A stretch of DNA of 8,333 bases from Candidatus Rifleibacteriota bacterium (GCA_017526725.1 JAFXRA010000362.1:1-8333); one strand, 5' to 3'. Shown: positions 1-5,832, numbered from the stretch's first letter. Translations and numbers: made by a program. Notes: generated by a model not told the origin, from the sequence alone.

Positions 1-576
1 GATGAAAAAGATAGAAAAGAATCTTTCTTATTGCTTATCGAAGCAGGTTTGCTTGGTATAATGCTTGTTTACATGGTTATGGCATCACAGTTTGAATCGC
101 TGCTTGCTCCATTTATTATTGCATTCAGTATTCCATTCGGTTTTATCGGTGCAATCGTAATGCTGATTATTGCAGGAAGCCGCTTATCAGTTGTTTCTTT
201 GCTTGGCGGTTTGATTCTTGTAGGTATCGTTGTTAATAATGGTATAGTTTTGATAAGCTATGTGAATATATTGATAGCTCGTGGTTATAAAACAAATGAA
301 GCTTTGGTTGAAGCTGGCAGAAGCAGACTTAGACCAGTTCTTTCTACAACAACCACTACTGTCTTAGGTATGATTCCTATGGCTATATCTACTGGTGACG
401 GTGCTGAAATGTGGATACCAATTGCTTGGACTGTTATTGGTGGTCTTACTGTTTCAACCTGTATGACTATGACAATGATGCCTGTAGTTTACAGCTTATT
501 GCAGAGATGGCTGGTTCCTGAAGACCAGAGAGATGGTTATAAATCTGCAGAAGAATATGCTGTGAAAAAAGCTTGA
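1..576 (+). CDS. RND efflux pump inner-membrane subunit, C-terminal part (partial, 5' end outside window)
   Basis: This is the last 191 residues of a resistance-nodulation-division (AcrB-like, HAE-type) proton-driven efflux pump of the inner membrane; the frame is open to the window edge. Five hydrophobic segments match TM8 to TM12 of the family: about residues 9-28, 36-58, 65-88, 112-131 and 139-167 of the visible part. Family signatures are present: SQFES after TM8, SIPFG in TM9, GIVVNNGIVL in TM10, RSRLRPVLSTT before TM11 and the closing PVVYSLLQRW. The AcrB TM10 proton-relay lysine position is occupied by Asn here (VVNNG), as in many HAE pumps outside Proteobacteria, so substrate type cannot be read from this fragment. 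A charged tail of about 20 residues follows TM12. The next gene begins 16 bases after the stop with its own Shine-Dalgarno, so the two are probably one operon. The family call is secure; the substrate is unknown. Confidence 0.95.
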   Translation, partial: DEKDRKESFLLLIEAGLLGIMLVYMVMASQFESLLAPFIIAFSIPFGFIGAIVMLIIAGSRLSVVSLLGGLILVGIVVNNGIVLISYVNILIARGYKTNEALVEAGRSRLRPVLSTTTTTVLGMIPMAISTGDGAEMWIPIAWTVIGGLTVSTCMTMTMMPVVYSLLQRWLVPEDQRDGYKSAEEYAVKKA

Positions 577-592
577 TAATGGAGAAAAGATA

Positions 593-883
593 ATGGAATT
601 CTTCTTTATAGTATGCAGTGCAACGATGGGTGCTGATGTTATGCTGCAATTCAAAAAATTAGAAATACACAACTTTACTCAGATTCCTTTGGTTAATGGT
701 TCTGGCGAAGGTGGTGGCAAAAAGTTTGGCAACGATATCTGGCCTGGCGATAATACCACTTTCTTGGTTGTTACAGAAACCTCTAAGTATGAAAAGCTTA
801 GAGATTGGGTTAAAGAATACCGAAAGCAGGAAATTCGCGAAGGTATGAAGATTATAAACCTAGCCCTCAAAGAAATGGTTTAA
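593..883 (+). CDS. Small PII-like, PG0541-type transporter-associated protein
   Basis: A 96-residue soluble protein with no signal peptide or membrane segment. The start is fixed by GGAGAAA at 581-587, five bases before the ATG. The layout suggests a ferredoxin/PII-like fold: a first strand (FFIVCSA, residues 3-9), a helix, a glycine-rich loop (VNGSGEGGGKKFG, residues 34-46) where PII proteins carry their G-x-G ligand loop, a strand (TFLVVTE, 56-62) and a C-terminal helix with many charges (64-82). From memory, proteins of this size and pattern directly after RND pump genes are catalogued as the PG0541 family of transporter-associated proteins, related in idea to DUF3240 near CzcA pumps. A role sensing a ligand or modulating the upstream pump is inference from position and fold. 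It sits 16 bases after the pump gene and is the last gene before a strong terminator. Confidence 0.72.
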   Translation: MEFFFIVCSATMGADVMLQFKKLEIHNFTQIPLVNGSGEGGGKKFGNDIWPGDNTTFLVVTETSKYEKLRDWVKEYRKQEIREGMKIINLALKEMV

Positions 884-888
884 AAAAT

Positions 889-920
889 AAAAAAGCTTGG
901 GTTCTTCCCAAGCTTTTTTA
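889..920. terminator. Bidirectional intrinsic terminator after the efflux operon
   Basis: An 11-bp stem pairs 891-901 (AAAAGCTTGGG) with 907-917 around a 5-base loop and is followed by a T-run. The A-run on the left makes it usable from the other strand too, so it can end both the efflux operon and, after read-through of the intergenic element, the converging glutaminase transcript. Confidence 0.88.
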
Positions 921-949
921 TTTTAGATATAAGAGAAGTCTACACATCA

Positions 950-1139
950 AAAATCCCCCAGTCACCGATTGCTCCGCAATCAGCCCCTTCAGTCTTTGGC
1001 TTCGCCAAATCCAGCTTCCCCACTTTTTGTGGGGCAGCATCTAGAAGACCTTCCCCAAAAGCGAAGCTGTTGGGGGAAGTGGCTGCCGTAAGGCAGACGA
1101 AAGGGGTCTTATCTCTAAGCTCTATCGCTCTAAGCTCTA
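950..1139. repeat. GC-rich hairpin-filled intergenic repeat element, copy 1
   Basis: A non-coding stretch between two convergent genes, visibly richer in G+C (over half between 955 and 1106 by hand count) than its surroundings. It holds a chain of perfect small hairpins: 967-972/976-981 (GATTGC), 995-1000/1004-1009 (TTTGGC), 1018-1023/1029-1034 (CCCCAC), 1050-1056/1073-1079 (CTTCCCC, imperfect beyond) and 1083-1087/1092-1096 (CTGCC). Outer parts also pair imperfectly: CCCCTTCAGTCT at 984-995 against AGACGAAAGGGG at 1095-1106. Its ends, AAAAATCCCCC on the left and GGGGTCTT on the right, recur in similar form around 7174-7231. On the right it continues into GCTCTA repeats that reach the glutaminase stop codon. 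This is best described as a REP/MITE-like palindromic element; I do not know a name for it. Confidence 0.7.
1112..1139. repeat. Short GCTCTA tandem array reaching the glsA stop codon
   Basis: GCTCTA occurs at 1119-1124, 1127-1132 and 1134-1139, with a degenerate TCTCTA at 1112-1117, giving a spacing of 7-8 bases. Read on the minus strand it is TAGAGC repeated directly downstream of glsA, and the last unit contains the TAG stop codon itself (1137-1139). The same unit follows the HD-GYP gene at 7274-7319. Confidence 0.7.
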
Positions 1140-2057
1140 AAATATAGAAATTCCTGTCTTAGTAGTAAAAAGCTCAAGAGCTTTCATCCCAATCAGCGAA
1201 TTACCGTGCTTGTTGAGTTCAGGAGACCAGACACAGATTGTTAGAAGTTTTGGTATAATGGCTACAATTCCGCCACCTACACCGCTTTTGCCTGGCAGTC
1301 CGGTACAGAATGCAAATTCCCCTGATTCATCATATAGACCGCAGGTCTGCATTAAAGCATTCAGACGCTTTGTCTGGCTTAAAGTCAATAATCTTTTGTT
1401 GTTAAAAGGGTTAACTCCGCCGTTAGCCAAATATGAAAAAGACTTGGCTATATCTTCACAACTCATCATAAGCGCGCATTGATGACAATAAGTGTTTAAA
1501 ACTTCGTTGACATCATTGTTTATGTTGTCGAAACTCTTCATGAAATTCAGCAGAGCAGCATTTCTGAAATTTGTTTCCATTTCTGAATTGGCAACAACCG
1601 AATCGTAATTGATGTATTTATTATTGGCTAAGTTTCTTACATAATTAAGAATGTCTTTTAAAGGATTCTTTGAAATGCTTAACAGACAGTCTGTTGTAAC
1701 CAAAGCACCTGCATTAATAAATGGGTTTCTTGGTTTACCATTTTCAGTTTCAAGCAAAACCAAAGAATTAAAAGAACTGCCGGAAGGCTCTCTTCCCATT
1801 CTGCTCCAAATACTGTCTCCAAGAGCAGCGAACACCATAGATAAAATGAAAACTTTTGAAATACTCTGAATAGAAAAAGGAGTTTTGGCGTCTCCTACAT
1901 AGAAAGTCTGACCTTCCAGCGTATGTACGCAGATACCATATTGGTTTGGGTCTACTTCCGCAAGAGCAGGTATATAATCAGCAACTTTTCCCTTGCCCAA
2001 AAGACCTTTTGTTTCTTCGTAAATTTCGTTTAAACAGCTTTGGTAATCTATTTCCAT
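1137..2057 (-). CDS. glsA: Glutaminase (glutamine amidohydrolase)
   Basis: A cytoplasmic serine-dependent glutaminase of the beta-lactamase-like fold, converting L-glutamine to L-glutamate and ammonia; bacterial homologues serve in nitrogen supply and acid resistance. Its 306 residues match the family's usual length of about 305-310. The catalytic Ser-x-x-Lys is in FSIQSISKVF (Ser65, Lys68). Other active-site positions are intact: Asn115 in NPFINAGAL, Glu159/Glu161 region in SEME, Asn166 in FRNAAL, Tyr190 in NTYCHQCALM, Tyr242 and the SGVGGGI loop near Val260. The N-terminus reaches GKGKVADYIP at the expected distance, so the ATG at 2057 is right, although no Shine-Dalgarno precedes it. Only 62 bases, mostly a terminator, separate it from the upstream membrane-protein gene. 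It ends naturally in GISIF with a TAG supplied by the GCTCTA array. The identification is secure. Confidence 0.96.
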   Translation of the reverse strand: MEIDYQSCLNEIYEETKGLLGKGKVADYIPALAEVDPNQYGICVHTLEGQTFYVGDAKTPFSIQSISKVFILSMVFAALGDSIWSRMGREPSGSSFNSLVLLETENGKPRNPFINAGALVTTDCLLSISKNPLKDILNYVRNLANNKYINYDSVVANSEMETNFRNAALLNFMKSFDNINNDVNEVLNTYCHQCALMMSCEDIAKSFSYLANGGVNPFNNKRLLTLSQTKRLNALMQTCGLYDESGEFAFCTGLPGKSGVGGGIVAIIPKLLTICVWSPELNKHGNSLIGMKALELFTTKTGISIF

Positions 2058-2061
2058 AATT

Positions 2062-2067
2062 ATTATA
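2062..2067 (-). promoter_or_regulatory. Possible -10 box for glsA, 4 bases before the ATG
   Basis: On the minus strand a perfect TATAAT lies between the T-run of the upstream terminator and the glsA ATG at 2057, leaving only 4 bases. No -35-like hexamer is seen 16-18 bases upstream, where the terminator hairpin sits. If used, the transcript would begin at or inside the start codon. The alternative is read-through from the upstream gene. Confidence 0.3.
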
Positions 2068-2069
2068 TG

Positions 2070-2100
2070 AAAAAAGCTGCAAATAAATTGCAGCTTTTTA
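2070..2100 (-). terminator. Intrinsic terminator after the YvlD-type gene
   Basis: A 12-bp stem (2071-2082 with 2088-2099, core GCTGCAA) has a 5-base loop and, read on the minus strand, is followed by six Ts. It fills most of the gap between the upstream membrane-protein gene and glsA, so the two genes are probably separate units. Confidence 0.88.
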
Positions 2101-2119
2101 GTTTCTGATTTTTTCTAGA

Positions 2120-2509
2120 TTAGAATAGTGGCAGGAATCCATTGATTAAAGCAATAAGAAATGCTGCTACAATGCCTACTGCAAAAGATCTCATCTTAAA
2201 ACCAGTGAGGAACTTGTCTGTAATGCAGAGCATAATAGAACCAACGATGAAATTAATGAGGAAAAGAAGGACTCTTGCACCTATATTGGCTACAGCTCCT
2301 AAAACAGGAATACCACTCAATAAAGAAGCTATTCCGTTTGTTAAGAAAGAAAGGGGTGAAACCAATAATCCACTGAAAACCATAAGTATACCAAATATGA
2401 GAGCAACTAATATTGATGTCTTAAAATCTTTAATTTCAAAGCCTGGAAGTAATTTTGATAATGCTAACATAACAAGAGAACTTACTAGAAGTTGTAATAC
2501 TAATCCCAT
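2120..2509 (-). CDS. 4-TM YvlD / phage-holin-4_2 family membrane protein
   Basis: A 129-residue, almost wholly hydrophobic protein with four predicted membrane helices at about 1-20, 31-55, 78-97 and 105-127. It shows the internal repeat typical of the YvlD/Phage_holin_4_2 family: LLPGFEIKDFKTSIL (20-34) in the first half and FLTGFKMRSFAVGIV (100-114) in the second, each an x-x-G-F turn followed by an aromatic-containing helix start. The middle section with NGIASLLSGIP (58-68) is longer than in short YvlD proteins. Despite the family name there are no phage genes nearby, so it is more likely a housekeeping or envelope-stress membrane protein than a lysis holin; its molecular role is not known. 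The ATG at 2509 has GAGG at 2517-2520, seven bases upstream on the minus strand. It has its own promoter-like box and terminator. Confidence 0.8.
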   Translation of the reverse strand: MGLVLQLLVSSLVMLALSKLLPGFEIKDFKTSILVALIFGILMVFSGLLVSPLSFLTNGIASLLSGIPVLGAVANIGARVLLFLINFIVGSIMLCITDKFLTGFKMRSFAVGIVAAFLIALINGFLPLF

Positions 2510-2540
2510 AATTTAACCTCACATAATATAATGATGCTAA

Positions 2541-2549
2541 ATTATACCA
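2541..2549 (-). promoter_or_regulatory. Extended -10 promoter for the YvlD-type gene
   Basis: On the minus strand the motif TGGTATAAT (a TG-N-TATAAT extended -10) lies about 31 bases before the ATG, leaving room for a leader of about 25 bases that contains the GAGG Shine-Dalgarno. No good -35 hexamer is visible, which an extended -10 can tolerate. Confidence 0.5.
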
Positions 2550-2614
2550 TATTTTTTATGACTTTTAGCTAGTTTTTATTCTTTATTTTCCCCTTATTAT
2601 TTTCTTGTTAGGGG

Positions 2615-2643
2615 TTACTATTTTTATTAAAAATCATTATAAT
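2615..2643 (+). promoter_or_regulatory. Sigma-70-type promoter with -10 close to the ATG (YfiM-like gene)
   Basis: TTACTA (2615-2620), a 17-base spacer and a perfect TATAAT (2638-2643). The ATG is at 2653, nine bases after the -10 box, and the expected start of transcription is near A2650. No Shine-Dalgarno is present or could fit. The geometry matches the promoter before aat. Confidence 0.6.
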
Positions 2644-2652
2644 TATTCTACT

Positions 2653-3561
2653 ATGAAAAAGAAATTAACAATTTTACTTACTGTTTTATTACTGTTAACC
2701 TGTGTACCTACACAATCAAATGCTGGTGCACTATTTGACAAAGTTTCTAATGCCGTTTCTAAAATTCATGAAAAGGTAGATACTGCATTTAGTAAAGTTA
2801 AAGCAAAATTTACTAAGTCAGATTCAGAAACCCAAAAGGCAGAAGAAACAAAAAAAGAAAATACTTCTTTGTTAAGTAAAGCTCGTTCTGTTCTTCAGGA
2901 TTCATTTAACATGAATTTCCTTAGTTCTGTTCCTGTAATATTTTGGAAGAAGACTTTCGACAGAATGTTTGATTATACCCAGAGTTCTATTGACAACCTG
3001 AATAGGGAACACAACGGTGAACTTATTACAAGAGACGATTTTCAGGATGACAAGGCTTTGCATGTTAAGAAGTCTGCAGAATTAGCTCTTCATATCAAGA
3101 GTCTGTTTGGTTCTTCCGTATTTGCATATGGTGTAACCTTGGCAGTAGGCGGAATAAAAGAACTTATCGACAGCAGTTTCCTTAACCCGAATGGCGGTCG
3201 ATGCTGGGAAGATTTTTATGCCGATATGGTTGGCGCCAGTGCAGTTTTCGGAGAAAAAGCTTTCGATAAGCAGCTTAACAAGTATATGGACAGCTTCTTA
3301 AAAGAAAACCGCAAGGTTGATATGGTTGACGAAAGTGCTTCAAGCGATGAAACCTCAGAAATGGTTGGTCCGAAAGATGTAATTGCTCCAGCACCTTCAG
3401 CTTCTGCAAAAACAGTAGAAGTTTCAGGCGATACAGATGCTTCCGAAGCCGAAATTAATCAGAAGAAGCAGCGTCTCACTGAAGAATATTACGAAGCAGT
3501 AAACAGCGGCGATTCTTTGAAAGCTCAGAGAATTGCTGAACAGATAAGAAATTTAAAGTAA
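2653..3561 (+). CDS. Secreted protein with a YfiM/DUF2279-like core, function unknown
   Basis: I chose the ATG at 2653 (302 residues) because it opens a classic signal peptide: MKKK, a hydrophobic stretch to about residue 20 and a likely signal peptidase I site after SNA (22-24). An upstream TTG in the same frame would bury this. A Cys at 17 lacks a proper lipobox. Residues 25-82 are Lys/Ser/Glu-rich and helical. The core (132-205) carries DDKALH (132-137), GGIKELID (166-173) and DFYADMVGA (187-195), which resembles the DKxxHF, KExxD and DxxADxxG pattern of small envelope proteins of the YfiM/DUF2279 type. This is a pattern match by eye, not a search result. Residues 225-265 form a Ser/Ala/Pro-rich linker, and 266-302 a charged helix, possibly a coiled coil. 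It is a single-gene unit with its own promoter and terminator. Location is probably periplasmic; function unknown. Confidence 0.72.
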   Translation: MKKKLTILLTVLLLLTCVPTQSNAGALFDKVSNAVSKIHEKVDTAFSKVKAKFTKSDSETQKAEETKKENTSLLSKARSVLQDSFNMNFLSSVPVIFWKKTFDRMFDYTQSSIDNLNREHNGELITRDDFQDDKALHVKKSAELALHIKSLFGSSVFAYGVTLAVGGIKELIDSSFLNPNGGRCWEDFYADMVGASAVFGEKAFDKQLNKYMDSFLKENRKVDMVDESASSDETSEMVGPKDVIAPAPSASAKTVEVSGDTDASEAEINQKKQRLTEEYYEAVNSGDSLKAQRIAEQIRNLK

Positions 3562-3582
3562 GTAAAATAGACTAATAAAGCT

Positions 3583-3616
3583 AAAAGCCGGGTTTTATCA
3601 AAGACCTGGCTTTTTT
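3583..3616 (+). terminator. Intrinsic terminator after the YfiM-like gene
   Basis: Positions 3583-3593 (AAAAGCCGGGT) pair with 3604-3614 with one G-U wobble around a 10-base loop, followed by a T-run. It begins 21 bases after the stop codon. Confidence 0.85.
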
Positions 3617-3693
3617 ATTATTTTTTAAAATAATAGTTTATTTCTTTAATCAAAACTAATAGAATTATGAAAATTGTTCTGGAGGGATAATCA

Positions 3694-4851
3694 ATGAATA
3701 TTACTGATTCAATTAAATATATAGGCGTAAACGATCATGAATTAGACCTTTTTGAAGGTCAATATATTGTTCCTAACGGTATGGCATATAATTCCTATGT
3801 TATTCTTGACGACAAGATTGCTGTTATGGATACTACCGACGCTAATTTCACACATGAATGGATGAACAATTTAAAAGAAGCTTTGGGAAATAGGAACCCC
3901 GATTATTTGGTTGTACAGCATATGGAACCTGACCATTCTTCTTGTATTAGCCAATTTATTAAAGAATTTCCAGAAGCCAAAATAGTTGCTTCAGCGATGG
4001 CTTTTAATATAATGAAGAATTTCTACGGGACTGATTTCCCAGAAAACAAAATGGTTGTAGGGGAAGGGGCAAAGCTTAGCCTTGGTAAGCATGAACTTAC
4101 TTTTATTACTGCTCCTATGGTTCACTGGCCAGAAGTAATCCTTTCTTACGATTCTTTCGATAAAGTTCTGTTTTCTGCTGACGCTTTTGGAAAATTCGGT
4201 GCTCTTGATGCTGAAGAAGATGATGACTGGGCTTGTGAAGCCAGACGTTATTACTTCGGAATTGTTGGCAAATATGGTGTACAGGTTCAGGCTCTTCTTA
4301 AGAAGGCTGCAAATCTTGATATTCAGAAGATATGCCCTCTTCACGGACCAGTTCTTGCTGAAAATCTTAGTTATTATTTAGACATTTACAATACCTGGTC
4401 TTCTTATGGGGTTGAATCAGAAGGCGTAATGATTGCTTATACCTCTGTTTACGGCAATACCAAGAAAGCTGCTGAAATACTTGCTCAGAAACTGGTTGAC
4501 AAAGGCTGCCCAAAAGTTGCTTTGAATGATTTAGCCCGCGGCGATATGGCAGAAGTTGTTGAAGATGCCTTCAGATACGGTAAGATAGTATTAGCTACTA
4601 CTACATATAATACTGAAATCTTCCCATTTATGAGAGTTTTCATCGATACTTTGGTAGAACATAATTTCCAGAACCGCACTATTGGATTGATAGAAAACGG
4701 AAGTTGGGCACCAACTGCTGCAAAAGCCATGAAAGCTAAATTAGAAAAATGTGCTAAGATTAGTTTTACCAACACTACTGTTACTATTAAATCTTCTGTA
4801 ACAGAACAAGTAGAACAACAACTCGATGCCTTAGCCGACGAATTAAAGTAA
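3694..4851 (+). CDS. Flavodiiron protein (class A), O2/NO reductase
   Basis: A 385-residue cytoplasmic flavodiiron protein that reduces O2 to water and/or NO to N2O, protecting anaerobes. The N-terminal metallo-beta-lactamase-like domain (about 1-240) has the full diiron ligand set: His76, Glu78, Asp80 and His81 in QHMEPDHS, His144 in MVHWPE, Asp163 in SADAFG and His217 in CPLHGP. The C-terminal flavodoxin domain (about 244-385) has the FMN phosphate loop TSVYGNTKKAA (250-260) and a second FMN loop near TTTYNTEIFPFM (302-313). No rubredoxin or flavin-reductase domain is fused and none is adjacent, so the electron donor is encoded elsewhere. Length is typical of class A (about 390-410). Start: GGAGGG at 3681-3686, seven bases before the ATG. 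It stands alone between two terminators. O2 versus NO preference cannot be read from sequence. FprA is a common name for such proteins. Confidence 0.96.
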   Translation: MNITDSIKYIGVNDHELDLFEGQYIVPNGMAYNSYVILDDKIAVMDTTDANFTHEWMNNLKEALGNRNPDYLVVQHMEPDHSSCISQFIKEFPEAKIVASAMAFNIMKNFYGTDFPENKMVVGEGAKLSLGKHELTFITAPMVHWPEVILSYDSFDKVLFSADAFGKFGALDAEEDDDWACEARRYYFGIVGKYGVQVQALLKKAANLDIQKICPLHGPVLAENLSYYLDIYNTWSSYGVESEGVMIAYTSVYGNTKKAAEILAQKLVDKGCPKVALNDLARGDMAEVVEDAFRYGKIVLATTTYNTEIFPFMRVFIDTLVEHNFQNRTIGLIENGSWAPTAAKAMKAKLEKCAKISFTNTTVTIKSSVTEQVEQQLDALADELK

Positions 4852-4872
4852 AAATTCTTTTCTTAAAAAGCT

Positions 4873-4909
4873 AAAAAAGAGTCTGATATTATTTCAGACT
4901 CTTTTTTTT
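4873..4909 (+). terminator. Intrinsic terminator after the flavodiiron gene
   Basis: An 8-bp stem GAGTCTGA (4879-4886) pairs with TCAGACTC (4894-4901) around a 7-base loop, flanked by A6 on the left and T8 on the right; with the A/T flanks the stem extends further. It starts 21 bases after the stop codon. Confidence 0.92.
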
Positions 4910-4952
4910 GCTAGTTCTAGGACCTGATTTCTTATTTCTCAATAAAAAAAAG

Positions 4953-5038
4953 CGGAGGAGGCGGGATTCGAACCCGCGTACCATTGCTGGTAAACGCATT
5001 TCGAGTGCGCCGCGTTATGACCTCTTCGCTACTCCTCC
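4953..5038 (-). tRNA. tRNA-Ser, anticodon CGA
   Basis: The minus strand folds into a full class II tRNA of 86 bases. The acceptor stem is GGAGGAG (5038-5032) with CTCCTCC (4960-4954). A 3-bp D stem (GCG/CGC) follows, then an anticodon stem GCGCA/TGCGT with loop CTCGAAA, giving anticodon CGA at 5001-5003 (reads UCG). The long variable arm is TACCA-GCAA-TGGTA, and the T arm is GCGGG with the TTCGAAT loop and CCCGC. The long variable arm and G discriminator fit serine. CCA is not encoded: after the discriminator comes C and then a run of eight Ts (4951-4944), which probably ends transcription. It faces away from aat, which begins 73 bases beyond its 5' end. Confidence 0.96.
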
Positions 5039-5074
5039 ATCGTTAGAACCGTAAGTAAATATTACGACATTAGC

Positions 5075-5103
5075 TTACAATCTGCAATTATTTTTTATAT
5101 AAT
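5075..5103 (+). promoter_or_regulatory. Sigma-70-type promoter with -10 close to the ATG (aat)
   Basis: TTACAA (5075-5080), a 17-base spacer and a perfect TATAAT (5098-5103). The ATG at 5112 is eight bases after the box, so transcription should start within about 3 bases of the start codon. The intervening AGATTGTT contains no Shine-Dalgarno. Confidence 0.6.
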
Positions 5104-5111
5104 AGATTGTT

Positions 5112-5750
5112 ATGATTAATTTCAGAAATATAGAATTTCCTGATCCTAGATCGGCAGATGATGACGGATTAGTTGCTGTTGGTGGTGACATGAAGCCGGA
5201 TATGCTTATTGCTGCCTACACTCAAGGTATATTCCCTTGGACTTCTAAGCCCTATGTGACCTGGTGGTCTCCAAATCCTAGAGCTATTTTTATCCCTTCC
5301 GAATTTAAGCTTTCATCCAGAATGGAACGGGCATACAGAAATACGAAGATGACTTTTACCTTTGATAAAGATTTCAGAGGGGTAATAGCAGGCTGTGCTG
5401 CTCCCGCAAAAGGCAGAGAAGAGTCTTGGATAGACGACAATTTTATAGAAGCATACTGCGAGATGCATCGCCTGAATCTGGCTCATAGCTGTGAAGCCTG
5501 GTTAGATGGCGAACTTGTGGGTGGCGTTTACGGAATAGCTTTGCGAAGATTTTTTGCGGGTGAATCAATGTTTCATAAAGCAACAAATGCTTCTACCTTT
5601 TGTCTGAAATTCTTAATGAATTATCTGGCTGAGAATGATTTTACCCTTTTTGACTCTCAGGTTATTAATCCTCATACCCAGTATCTGGGAGCGATAGAAA
5701 TTTCTAGAGATACTTATTTGTCTCTTCTGTCCGAGGCTTTGTCTTTGTAA
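5112..5750 (+). CDS. aat: Leucyl/phenylalanyl-tRNA--protein transferase
   Basis: This cytoplasmic enzyme transfers Leu or Phe from aminoacyl-tRNA to proteins with N-terminal Arg or Lys, marking them for ClpS/ClpAP degradation (N-degron pathway). The 212 residues are a little shorter than E. coli Aat (234). Family motifs appear in order: FPDP...DGLVAVGGD (9-26), AAYTQGIFPW (34-43), TWWSPNPR (50-57), ESWIDD (104-109), AHSCEAW (124-130), VGGVYG (136-141), FFAGESMFH (147-155) and LFDSQ (179-183). The last holds the Asp and Gln (181, 183) matching the catalytic-site pair of E. coli Aat. The usual T-x-HLxSLGA segment reads NPHTQYLGA here, a mild deviation. The start ATG at 5112 lies only eight bases from a TATAAT box. 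The next gene begins 82 bases later without a clear terminator between, so some co-transcription is possible. No ClpS gene is in the window. Confidence 0.95.
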   Translation: MINFRNIEFPDPRSADDDGLVAVGGDMKPDMLIAAYTQGIFPWTSKPYVTWWSPNPRAIFIPSEFKLSSRMERAYRNTKMTFTFDKDFRGVIAGCAAPAKGREESWIDDNFIEAYCEMHRLNLAHSCEAWLDGELVGGVYGIALRRFFAGESMFHKATNASTFCLKFLMNYLAENDFTLFDSQVINPHTQYLGAIEISRDTYLSLLSEALSL

Positions 5751-5815
5751 GTTTTCAAAAGGACTTGAAATAATTATTGATGTATGATAGAAATAACTGA
5801 TTAAAGTGTATAAAC

Positions 5816-5823
5816 AGAGGTGG
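5816..5823 (+). promoter_or_regulatory. Ribosome binding site deciding the start of the outer-membrane protein gene
   Basis: AGAGGTGG lies 9-12 bases before the ATG at 5833. It falls inside the frame opened by an upstream GTG at 5806, which argues for the ATG that begins the signal peptide rather than the GTG. Confidence 0.6.
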
Positions 5824-5832
5824 ACTTATCAC

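Noticed and set aside
950..1106. CRISPR array or structured regulatory RNA in the GC-rich region
   Set aside because: The hairpins differ from each other and no equal-length direct repeats with spacers exist. The region lies between convergent genes, so it does not precede any gene as a riboswitch would.
2120..2509. Phage holin and hence a prophage remnant
   Set aside because: The protein fits the YvlD/Phage_holin_4_2 membrane family, but there is no endolysin, structural or integrase gene nearby and the neighbours are housekeeping genes.
2605..2652. Upstream TTG start for the secreted protein
   Set aside because: It would place 16 polar and aromatic residues before a textbook signal peptide and lies upstream of the TATAAT box at 2638-2643.
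3627..3665. AAAATAATAG and AAACTAATAG as a direct-repeat operator before the flavodiiron gene
   Set aside because: In such AT-rich sequence two similar 10-base words are easily due to chance, and no clear promoter boxes position them.
4953..5038. tRNA-Ser as an integration site for a mobile island
   Set aside because: No integrase gene lies next to it and I see no second copy of the tRNA 3' end in the window.
5751..5775. Terminator between aat and the outer-membrane protein gene
   Set aside because: Only a 6-bp A/T-rich stem (TTTCAA/TTGAAA) is present and no T-run follows, so termination here is not supported.
5806..5832. Upstream GTG start for the outer-membrane protein
   Set aside because: It would bury the signal peptide behind nine residues, and the AGAGGTGG ribosome binding site lies downstream of it, serving the ATG at 5833.
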